In this document: piece after piece, positions 58,021 through 64,000 of the stretch
How the letters are laid out: each line of letters opens with the position of its first letter
Position numbering within the stretch: the stretch's first letter is position 1
Assembly (NCBI RefSeq): GCF_041261445.1
Contig: NZ_JBGCCU010000013.1
Location: 62,001-126,000 of the forward strand
Source of the DNA: Catenulispora sp. EB89
GTDB taxonomy: Bacteria > Actinomycetota > Actinomycetes > Streptomycetales > Catenulisporaceae
Reading direction: 5' to 3'
DNA: 64,000 nucleotides
The notes under the pieces: model-generated
The model's database searches: none
Told to the model about the DNA's origin: nothing
The model's input: only the letters and a program-made list of their open reading frames with translations
Translations under genes and position numbers: made by a program

Positions 58021-59115
58021 CCCCCACCAGAACGCCGTCGCGATCAGCACGTAGAGCCCGATCATCGCGGAGCCCTCCAGCCAGTCGGACTCCCCGTCCG
58101 AGATCAGGTAGAGCACCGCCACCGTCGCGATCCCGACCGTCGTGACCAGCATCGGGTTGAAGACCAGCGTGAACGCCGGGCCGCCGATCACCGGCGACAG
58201 CAGCACCAGCGCCGGCGCGAGCACCAGAGCGATCTGCAGCGGGCTGTTCAGCACCACCGACAACGCGTGGTCGGTGCGGTTCTGCCACGCCAGCTTCACC
58301 CCGACCGCGTTCTCCACGGCGTTGCCGGCCAGCGCCACGATCACCAGGCCGGAGAAGGCCTGCGAGATGTGCAGGGAGTGCATCGCGGGCGTCAGGGCAT
58401 TGACGAACTGGTCCGAGACGTAGGCGGCACCCATGGCCGCCACGACCAGAACCCCGATCGCCAGCCAGAGCGGCCACGGGTTGTCCGCGTCGATCTCCTG
58501 CTTCACCTCCGCGGCCTCCTCGGCGGCGGTCGGCTCCAGATCGCGCCGCAGGCTCACCGGGATCGACAGCGCGAAGACCGCCAGCAGCACCACCGCCGTG
58601 ACCCGGGCCAGCGCGACCTCGTGGCCGGCGGCCGGGGAGTGGATGTAGGCGGCGAGGCTGGGGATCAGCATCGAGGCCACCGACAGGATCATCAGACCCA
58701 TGATGAGCCGGGCCCGCTGGATCGAGAACCGCAGGACGCCGTGCCGCGCGCTGCCGACCACGAACGAGAGCCCCAGGACCAGCAGCAGGTTCGCCATGAT
58801 CGAGCCGATGATGGCCGAGCTCACCACCGTGGTCAGCCCGGCGCGCAGCGCGAACACGGACACGAACAGCTCCGGCAGGTTCCCCAGCGCCCCCTGCAAC
58901 ACCCCGACCGCCCCGGCCCCGAGCCGGTCGGCCAGGTGGTCCACGGCGCGCCCGACCATCGCCGCCACCAGCGTGACGGCGACCGCCGTGATCAGGAACG
59001 GGGCCAGCGAGCCGGACGTCACGAGTGCCGAGCCCAGAACCGCGAGCCCGGTCAGGCCGAACAGGATCAGATCCGACCGGGAGAAGACTCGTGAGGCCCC
59101 CGTGAGTGCGGTCAT
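58018..59115 (-). CDS. Calcium/cation:proton antiporter (CaCA, CAX family)
   Basis: A 365-residue membrane antiporter with about eleven helices arranged as two homologous halves. Each half carries the signature acidic motif: GALGNLPELFVSVFALRAG in the first and ALAGNAVENAVGVKLAWQN in the second, corresponding to GNxxE of CAX proteins, which exchange Ca2+ for H+. A cytoplasmic acidic loop LEPTAAEEAAEVKQEIDADN separates the halves. I start at the ATG at 59113-59115 (MTALTGASRV), where the first helix begins 13 residues later; the frame upstream is open only by GC bias. Likely role is calcium export and alkali tolerance. Confidence 0.92.
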   Translation of the reverse strand: MTALTGASRVFSRSDLILFGLTGLAVLGSALVTSGSLAPFLITAVAVTLVAAMVGRAVDHLADRLGAGAVGVLQGALGNLPELFVSVFALRAGLTTVVSSAIIGSIMANLLLVLGLSFVVGSARHGVLRFSIQRARLIMGLMILSVASMLIPSLAAYIHSPAAGHEVALARVTAVVLLAVFALSIPVSLRRDLEPTAAEEAAEVKQEIDADNPWPLWLAIGVLVVAAMGAAYVSDQFVNALTPAMHSLHISQAFSGLVIVALAGNAVENAVGVKLAWQNRTDHALSVVLNSPLQIALVLAPALVLLSPVIGGPAFTLVFNPMLVTTVGIATVAVLYLISDGESDWLEGSAMIGLYVLIATAFWWG

Positions 59116-59135
59116 GCCGGGGACTATAGGGGATC

Positions 59136-59900
59136 TCAGGCCTCGGGCTTGCGCGCCTCGATCAGGAACCGCCGCGAGTACCCCACGAACGACCCCTCGC
59201 GCTCGATGTGCTCGTGCAGGCGCGCCAGGTCGTCGCGGTACTTCTCGACCGTGAAGTCCGGCACGAACCAGATCACCTTGCGCAGGAAGTAGACCATCGC
59301 CCCGACGTCGAAGAACTCCATCTTCAACTCGGCCTCCTGCAGGCTCACGAGTTCGAGCCCGTTCTTGGCCACCTCCTGGCGCGCCGCCTCCGGCTCCCGG
59401 AAGCTCCTGCCGGTGGGCTTGGGACCCAGGAACCACTCGTAGACCTCGTGGCCGCTGTCCGGGCCGATGTGCTGCGAGAAGTAGGTGCCGCCGGGGGCCA
59501 GCACGCGGGCGATCTCCCGCCAGTGCGCCATCACCGGGTGCCGGCTGGTGACCAGGTCGAAGCTGCCGTCGGCGAACGGCAGCGGCGGCTCGTCCTCGTC
59601 GGCGACGATGACCACGCCCTTGGCCCGCAGGTTCGCCTGCGCGACCGCGATGTTCGGCGGCCAGCCCTCGGTGGCGACGGTGGCGCCGGACGCGCGCTGC
59701 GGCACCCCGGCCAGCACCTCGCCGCCGCCGGTCTGGATGTCCAGGTGCAGGTGCGCGCGGCCGATGCGCTCACCCATCTGCCGCTGGTAGCCCCAGGGCG
59801 GGCGCTCCTCGGTGGCGCGGCCGTCGAGCCAGGAGAAGTCCCAGCCGCTGACGTCGACCGCGTCGGCCTCCGCGATGAGTTCCTCGAATGTGCGGTCCAT
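59136..59900 (-). CDS. Class I SAM-dependent methyltransferase
   Basis: A 254-residue methyltransferase (Methyltransf_11-like). The glycine-rich motif I is LDIQTGGGEVLAGVP, followed by PPLPFADGSFDLVTSRHPVMAHWREIARVLAPGGTYFSQHIG (motifs II-III). Motif I is LDxQTGGGE rather than LDxGCGTG, a variant known in a subgroup of actinobacterial enzymes. I start at the ATG at 59898-59900 (MDRTFEELI); the upstream open frame is GC-rich repeat without resemblance. The substrate is unknown. Its stop is 20 bp from the start of the antiporter gene downstream on the same strand, so the two may be co-transcribed. Confidence 0.9.
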   Translation of the reverse strand: MDRTFEELIAEADAVDVSGWDFSWLDGRATEERPPWGYQRQMGERIGRAHLHLDIQTGGGEVLAGVPQRASGATVATEGWPPNIAVAQANLRAKGVVIVADEDEPPLPFADGSFDLVTSRHPVMAHWREIARVLAPGGTYFSQHIGPDSGHEVYEWFLGPKPTGRSFREPEAARQEVAKNGLELVSLQEAELKMEFFDVGAMVYFLRKVIWFVPDFTVEKYRDDLARLHEHIEREGSFVGYSRRFLIEARKPEA

Positions 59901-60217
59901 GGCGGAAATGATCGCGGGTCGGCGCGCCCGGCGCCAAGGGTACGGCGTGTCCGCGCCCTGACTTTGTCGAAGCGTTACCTCGGACGGTGGCGGCGCCACG
60001 CTTTCCGACCCGGCGCCGTCGAGCCCGGCGCCGTCGAGCCCGGCGCCGTCGAGCCCGGCGCTGTCCGGCCCGGCGCAGTCCGACCGAGCTGCGGCCGCGC
60101 GCCGTGCTTTCCGGCCCGGCGCCGTCGGGCCCGACGCAGTCCGACCGGCGCAGTCTGACCCGCCGGCGGCCGTGCGCCGCGCACCGCGCTTTCCGGCCCG
60201 GCGCTTTCCGGCCGGCG
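59901..60217. other. 317-bp gene-free region with short tandem repeats
   Basis: The region between the methyltransferase and the zinc-ribbon gene holds no supported gene. It consists largely of 15-bp repeats at 60009-60083 and looser GC-rich copies of CCGGCGC and TTTCCGGCCCGGCG up to 60217. Open frames across it exist on both strands only because stop codons are excluded by base composition. Confidence 0.6.
60009..60083. repeat. 15-bp tandem repeat, five copies
   Basis: CCCGGCGCCGTCGAG occurs three times exactly (60009, 60024, 60039), then two variants (CCCGGCGCTGTCCGG at 60054 and CCCGGCGCAGTCCGA at 60069). Degenerate copies continue to about 60165. Each unit can pair with itself (GGCGCC). 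Confidence 0.92.
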
Positions 60218-60535
60218 CTACCTGGCGCGCCGCCGCCCGCGCGCGTTCCAGCACGGCGTGTGCCAGTGCCGCCGGTCGTGGATGCCCTGGCCGAGGTCCT
60301 TCGGCCAGGCCACGACGTGCGGCACCCCGGCCCGGATCTCCTGGTCGCAGCCGGGGCACCGGTACACCTTCTGCGCCGCCTGCCCCGGGATCCCGCGCAC
60401 GGCCCAGTCGCGGCCGTCGGGACCGGGCTCGATCCGGTCGTAGCCCAGGACCCGCGAGGCCATCCGGGCGGACGCGCCGTCCTGCTCGTCGTCGGGGACG
60501 TCGGAGCGGCGGGGCGGGCGGCGGCGCGGGCTCAT
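60218..60535 (-). CDS. Small zinc-ribbon-like protein
   Basis: A 105-residue protein. A basic N-terminus (SPRRRPPRRSDVPDDEQDG) leads to a conserved core: YRCPGCDQEIRAGVPHVVAWPKDLGQGIHDRRHWHTPCWNAR. The CxxC, the His-rich HDRRHWH and the final Cys are spaced like a small zinc ribbon; similar proteins in Streptomyces carry the misleading label ATP/GTP-binding protein. I start at the ATG at 60533-60535, within the open frame that reaches 60643. Function is unknown; binding of nucleic acid or a partner protein is plausible. It is 79 bp downstream of the 3-hydroxyacyl-CoA dehydrogenase gene on the same strand. Confidence 0.85.
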   Translation of the reverse strand: MSPRRRPPRRSDVPDDEQDGASARMASRVLGYDRIEPGPDGRDWAVRGIPGQAAQKVYRCPGCDQEIRAGVPHVVAWPKDLGQGIHDRRHWHTPCWNARGRRRAR

Positions 60536-60614
60536 GCCTCCAAGGGTAGTCAGAGCGCGCGCCGCGTTCGGCCGTGCGGGTCCCCTGTCAACCGAATATT
60601 CGGCGCCGGCCGGG

Positions 60615-62405
60615 TCAGCGGGAGCTGTAGTCCCGGAACCCACGTCCTGCCTTGCGTCCCAGGTATCCCGCGGTCACCAGGTGTTCCAGCAGCGGCGCCG
60701 GGGCGAACCCGGGCTCGCGGAACTCCAGGTAGAGCACGCGCTGGATGGCCAGCGACACGTCCAGGCCGACGACGTCCAGCAGTTCGAACGGCCCCATCGG
60801 GTACCCGCATCCGCGCTTCATCGCGGTGTCGATGTCGTCGGCGGTGGCGTAGTGCGCCTCCAGCATCTTCACCGCGTCGTTCAGGTACGGGAACAGCAGC
60901 GCGTTCACGATGAAGCCCGCGCGGTCGCCGCAGTCCACCGCGACCTTGCCGAGCTTCCCGCACACCGCGTGGACGGTGGCGACCACGTCGTCCGCGGTCT
61001 TCACCGTGCGCACCACCTCGACCAGCTTCATCACCGGCGCCGGGTTGAAGAAGTGCACGCCGACCACGTCGGCCGGGCGCTGCGTGGCCATCGCGCACTC
61101 GATGACCGGCAGCGAGGAGGTCGTGGTGGCCAGGATCGCGCCGGGCTTGCAGAGCTCGTCGAAGTTCGCGAACAGCGCGCGCTTGACCTCGACGTCCTCC
61201 ACGACCGCCTCGACGACCAGGTCGCAGTCGGCGAGGTCGGCCAGGTCGACGGTGCCGTGCAGCCGGGCCAGCGCGGCGTCCCGGTCGGCCTCGGCGAGCT
61301 TGCCGCGCTGCACGGCCTTCTCCAGCGAGCGCGTGATCGCGGCCCGCGCGGCGTCCACCTTGGCCGAGGACCTGGCGACCAGCACGGTGTCGTAGCCGGC
61401 CTTGACGCAGACTTCCGCGATGCCGTTGGCCATCGTGCCGGAGCCGACGACGCCGATCCGCCGCACCTCGCGGACCTGGTCGCCGTGCCGGCCCAGCCCG
61501 CCGGCGCCGGGGGTCTGCTCGTCGTCGACCACGACGGGCGAGTCAGAGCTCTCATACGTGTAGAACCCGCGGCCGGTCTTGCGGCCGAGCAGCCCGGCGG
61601 TCGCCATCTGCTTCAGGATCGGCGCCGGGGCGTGCAGCCGGTCGCGCGACTGCCGGTACATCGTGTCCAGGATCTCGTAGGCGGTGTCGATCCCGATCAG
61701 GTCCAGCAGCGCCAGCGGGCCCATCGGCAGGCCGCAGCCGAGCTTCATCGCGGTGTCGATGTCCTCGCGGGTGGCGTACTTCTGCTCGTACATCGCCACC
61801 GCGTGGTTCAGGTAGCCGAACAGCAGCGCGTTGGCGATGAAGCCGGCCCGGTCGCCGCAGGTGACGTCGTCCTTGCCGAGCCGGCGCACCAGCGCCTCGA
61901 CGTCCTCGACCACCTCCGGGTCGGTGACCACGGTGCGCACCACCTCGGCCAGCTTCATGACCGTGGCCGGGTTGAAGAAGTGCACGCCGACCACGCGCGA
62001 GGGGCGCGCGGTCGCCACCGAGATCTCGGTCACGGACAGCGCCGAGGTGTTGGTGGCCAGCACGGTCTCCGGCGGACAGATGGCGTCCAGCCGCTGGAAG
62101 ACCGAGCGCTTGAGCTGCAGGTCCTCCGGCACCGCCTCGACGACCAGCTCGGCGGCGGCCAGGTCGTCCAGGCTGGTGCTGAACGTGACGCGGTCCTGGA
62201 GCTCCGCGGCCTCGGCGTCGGTCAGCTTGCCGCGCTTGACCGCGCGCGCCACGGAGGCCTGCAGGTGGCCCCGGCCCCGGGCCAGCCCGGCGTCGTCGAC
62301 CTCGACCCCGATGACCTTGATCCCGTTGCGGGCCATGACTTCGGCGATGCCGGCGCCCATCGTGCCCAGGCCGACGACGCCTATGGTGGTGAACTCGCGG
62401 GGCAT
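60615..62405 (-). CDS. 3-hydroxybutyryl-CoA dehydrogenase, tandem two-copy fusion
   Basis: A 596-residue protein consisting of two complete 3-hydroxyacyl-CoA dehydrogenases joined head to tail (1-295 and about 310-596). Each has an NAD-binding GxGxxG (GLGTMGAG, GSGTMANG), the catalytic segment GVHFFNP, and the C-terminal GDRAGFIxNALLFxYLN with MKxGCGxPMGPxxLLDxxGxD. Conserved residues are kept in both halves, so both may be active. It should convert acetoacetyl-CoA to 3-hydroxybutyryl-CoA with NAD(P)H, between thiolase and crotonase. The ATG at 62403-62405 has AGGAGA upstream. A TTACT-N4-AGTA element lies 60 bp upstream. Confidence 0.95.
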   Translation of the reverse strand: MPREFTTIGVVGLGTMGAGIAEVMARNGIKVIGVEVDDAGLARGRGHLQASVARAVKRGKLTDAEAAELQDRVTFSTSLDDLAAAELVVEAVPEDLQLKRSVFQRLDAICPPETVLATNTSALSVTEISVATARPSRVVGVHFFNPATVMKLAEVVRTVVTDPEVVEDVEALVRRLGKDDVTCGDRAGFIANALLFGYLNHAVAMYEQKYATREDIDTAMKLGCGLPMGPLALLDLIGIDTAYEILDTMYRQSRDRLHAPAPILKQMATAGLLGRKTGRGFYTYESSDSPVVVDDEQTPGAGGLGRHGDQVREVRRIGVVGSGTMANGIAEVCVKAGYDTVLVARSSAKVDAARAAITRSLEKAVQRGKLAEADRDAALARLHGTVDLADLADCDLVVEAVVEDVEVKRALFANFDELCKPGAILATTTSSLPVIECAMATQRPADVVGVHFFNPAPVMKLVEVVRTVKTADDVVATVHAVCGKLGKVAVDCGDRAGFIVNALLFPYLNDAVKMLEAHYATADDIDTAMKRGCGYPMGPFELLDVVGLDVSLAIQRVLYLEFREPGFAPAPLLEHLVTAGYLGRKAGRGFRDYSSR

Positions 62406-62464
62406 GGGTATCCGTCTCCTTGAGTTTCGGTGACTCGCAGCTACTAGAGGGATGGAGTCTGCGG

Positions 62465-62478
62465 TTACTGGCCAGTAT
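62465..62478. promoter_or_regulatory. Candidate TTACT-N4-AGTA operator before 3-hydroxyacyl-CoA dehydrogenase
   Basis: TTACTGGCCAGTAT contains the perfect 12-bp palindrome TACTGGCCAGTA, located 60 bp upstream of the dehydrogenase start and between it and the divergent LLM gene. It fits the same pattern as the elements before ccr and the thiolase/epimerase genes. Confidence 0.55.
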
Positions 62479-62530
62479 CTACGCGACACCCCTGTTCTGA
62501 CAGCACCTTCTTGCCTGTGAGAGTCCCCAC

Positions 62531-63523
62531 ATGGGTTACACACTGGTACCCATGCGCATCGGTGTTTTTCTGTTGGCAGCGGGCTTTCCGGGCATCTCGC
62601 CGGAGCAGACGCTGCGCACCGCACTGGACTACGGCGTCGCCGCCGAGGACGCCGGCTTCGACGACGTCTTCATGGCCGAGCACCACTTCATGCCGTACGG
62701 CACCTGCCCTTCAGCTCTCACTTTCGCCGCTCTGCTGGCCGGACGCACCCGGAGCATCGGCATCGGCACCGCCGTGACAGTGCTGAGCACGGCGCACCCG
62801 GTCGCGGTGGCCGAGCAGGCGGCGATGCTGGACGTGCTCACCGGCGGCCGCTTCACGCTGGGCGTGGGGCGCGGCGGGCCGTGGGTGGACCTGGAGGTGT
62901 TCGGGACGGGCCTGGAGGGGCTGTCCCGCCGGTCGTTCGCCGAGGCGCTGGACCTGCTGTGCGCATGGGGTTCGCAGGGCACTGTTTCGTACGACGGCGA
63001 GTTCCACCGGTTCCGGGAGGTCCCGGTGGTGCCGCGCGGTCGGCCGCCGATGCTGGTGGCGTGTACGTCCCCTGAGACCGTCGGCATGGCGGCCGACCAC
63101 CGATTACCCATGCTGCTCGGAATGCACGCCGATGACGCGGAGAAGGCGGCGATGGTCCAGGCGTATGGAGCTGCGGCGCCTCATGCTTCGGCGGTCGTCG
63201 CACAGGTCGCGGATTCACGGGAAACGGGAATCAGGTTTCTGCGACAGACGATGCCGCCGTGGCTGCGGCCGGGGCTGGCGGGCTATGTGCGGTTCGACGG
63301 AACGACGCCGCCGACGCGCGATGCGGACGACTACGCCGGGTTTCTGACGAGGATCCATCCGGTCGGACCGGCGTCGTACTGCGCCGAGCGCATTCTGGAG
63401 GCGCGGCAGGCCACGGGGATCGAGCACTTCCTGCTGTTCGTCGAGGGTGGCGGGCCTGAGCACACGCTGGGGAATATCAAGGCACTGGGTGAGTCGGTGC
63501 TGCCACTGTTGCGCGCGGCCTGA
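62531..63523 (+). CDS. LLM-class flavin-dependent oxidoreductase
   Basis: A 330-residue luciferase-like TIM-barrel monooxygenase. RIGVFLLAAGFPGISPEQTLRTALDYGVAAEDAGFDDVFMAEHHF, RTRSIGIGTAVTVLSTAHPVAVAEQAAMLDVLTGGRFTLGVGRGGPWVDLEVFG and HFLLFVEGGGPEHTLGNIKALGESVLPLL are family landmarks; the EHHF and GVGRG elements indicate the FMN-dependent luciferase-like branch rather than the F420 type at 25635-26516. I give the ATG at 62531 (GAGAG upstream); the ATG at 62552 is where many relatives begin and would imply a leaderless message. It is divergent from the dehydrogenase gene. The substrate is unknown. Confidence 0.9.
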   Translation: MGYTLVPMRIGVFLLAAGFPGISPEQTLRTALDYGVAAEDAGFDDVFMAEHHFMPYGTCPSALTFAALLAGRTRSIGIGTAVTVLSTAHPVAVAEQAAMLDVLTGGRFTLGVGRGGPWVDLEVFGTGLEGLSRRSFAEALDLLCAWGSQGTVSYDGEFHRFREVPVVPRGRPPMLVACTSPETVGMAADHRLPMLLGMHADDAEKAAMVQAYGAAAPHASAVVAQVADSRETGIRFLRQTMPPWLRPGLAGYVRFDGTTPPTRDADDYAGFLTRIHPVGPASYCAERILEARQATGIEHFLLFVEGGGPEHTLGNIKALGESVLPLLRAA

Positions 63524-63541
63524 GCGCGCCTACGCAGCAAA

Positions 63542-63578
63542 GCCGGTGGCGTCCCCTGCCCCCTGGGACGCCACCGGC
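63542..63578. terminator. Terminator between LLM gene and truncated minus-strand gene
   Basis: GCCGGTGGCGTCCC and its perfect 14-bp complement with a 9-nt loop. On the minus strand it is followed by TTTGCTG, so it best terminates the gene ending at 63683, and it may also serve the LLM gene ending at 63523. Confidence 0.8.
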
Positions 63579-63682
63579 CGTTCGCAAGTCCTCCGGCCTC
63601 GATTCGGGAGCCCGCACCAGCCCGTGATCAGTACGGCTCATCCGCACCCGAACCGTCCCCACCAGCTCCGGGGACCCGCGGC

Positions 63683-64000
63683 TCAGCAGTCGCGCAGCAA
63701 CGGCGACTGGTTCAGAAGCTGAGCACGAACCGACGTGAACCTGCTGTACACCTCGGTGTCCTTGGCCGTCCCGGCCGGGAACACCGCGACGCGGTGGCAG
63801 TTCTGGAACGCCAGCCGGACCCCGAAGTGCCGCTCCAGGCAGCCGCGGATGGCGTCGCTGGCCAGCGCGCGCAGCAGCTGCCCCCGGGCCTGCTCGTCCG
63901 GCGGCGGCGTGGTGTTGTCGACGAAGCCGACGTCGCCCGCGCCGTCCACGTGCAGCCGGGTCGACAAGTCACTGACCATCCGCCACGCGAACGGCAGCGA
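63683..64000 (-). CDS. Hypothetical protein, C-terminal part (5' end outside window)
   Basis: The last ~105 codons of a minus-strand gene that continues past the right edge. The frame is open to the window end (SLPFAWRMVSDL...), so the ATG at 63977-63979 is probably internal. The visible part is a mixed fold with STRLHVDGAGDVGFVDNTTPPPDE, QLLRALASDAIRGCLERHFGVRLAFQNCHRVAVFPAGTA and a C-terminal NQSPLLRDC containing the third Cys. I do not recognise the family, and it carries no membrane segment. The hairpin at 63542-63578 follows it. Confidence 0.7.
   Translation of the reverse strand, partial: SLPFAWRMVSDLSTRLHVDGAGDVGFVDNTTPPPDEQARGQLLRALASDAIRGCLERHFGVRLAFQNCHRVAVFPAGTAKDTEVYSRFTSVRAQLLNQSPLLRDC

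Noticed and set aside
59901-60359. N-terminal extension of the methyltransferase across the 15-bp repeats
   Set aside because: The extension consists of repeat-encoded AGLDG units, and the conserved protein begins cleanly at the ATG at 59900.

Overview
The window is very GC-rich chromosomal DNA from a filamentous actinomycete. A Scy-like coiled-coil gene lies directly upstream of a filP gene, the pair that organises hyphal tip growth in Streptomyces, and nearby genes (crotonyl-CoA carboxylase/reductase, isobutyryl-CoA mutase, tandem 3-hydroxyacyl-CoA dehydrogenase, DUF6230/DUF6114, SigE-type ECF sigma factor) are of the same kind. Alanine-, proline- and serine-rich repeat tails are unusually common, which would suit a relative such as Catenulispora, but the genus is an inference. 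I saw no rRNA, tRNA, CRISPR array, transposase or phage gene.

Layout. 1-7.1 kb: minus-strand oligopeptide ABC importer genes (two lipoproteins, one OppB-type and two OppC-type permeases, one with a ~385-residue proline-rich N-terminal extension). 7.2-9.5 kb: three-gene operon with two tandem YbjQ-domain proteins. 9.5-10.3 kb: enoyl-CoA hydratase. 10.5-13.9 kb: DUF6230/DUF6114/Ser-rich surface-protein operon. 14.5-17.7 kb: thioredoxin-TPR protein, TetR and PadR regulators, and a membrane protein likely controlled by PadR. 17.8-20 kb: icmA and marR. 20.2-25.6 kb: a paired M16 peptidase operon and a large secreted Ig-repeat protein. 25.6-28.4 kb: LLM oxidoreductase and ilvD. 28.5-34.8 kb: membrane proteins, a beta-lactamase-fold hydrolase, an MFS pump, an orphan Phd antitoxin and a MarR regulator. 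34.8-38 kb: VOC protein, meaB, thiolase and methylmalonyl-CoA epimerase. 38.1-42.3 kb: deacetylase and glycosyltransferase with a collagen-like minisatellite tail, then a two-component system whose kinase is frameshifted in a C7 run. 42.3-49.7 kb: GNAT, ccr, scy-like and filP. 49.8-57.9 kb: ECF sigma module, AI-2E transporter, DUF2087, alpha/beta hydrolase and two consecutive ABC-2 exporter gene pairs. 58-64 kb: cation/proton antiporter, methyltransferase, small zinc-ribbon protein, fused 3-hydroxyacyl-CoA dehydrogenase, LLM oxidoreductase and a truncated unknown gene.

Functionally, the strongest theme is C4/C5 acyl-CoA metabolism. Thiolase, 3-hydroxyacyl-CoA dehydrogenase, enoyl-CoA hydratase, crotonyl-CoA carboxylase/reductase, isobutyryl-CoA mutase, epimerase and the MeaB chaperone lie scattered over 53 kb. 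Together they would link acetyl-CoA and valine catabolism to ethylmalonyl- and methylmalonyl-CoA, the extender units of polyketides. A shared inverted repeat, roughly TTACY-N4-AGTA, sits upstream of several of them, which suggests one dispersed regulon. The second theme is cell polarity and envelope: Scy/FilP, the DUF6230 operon and the repeat-tailed surface proteins.
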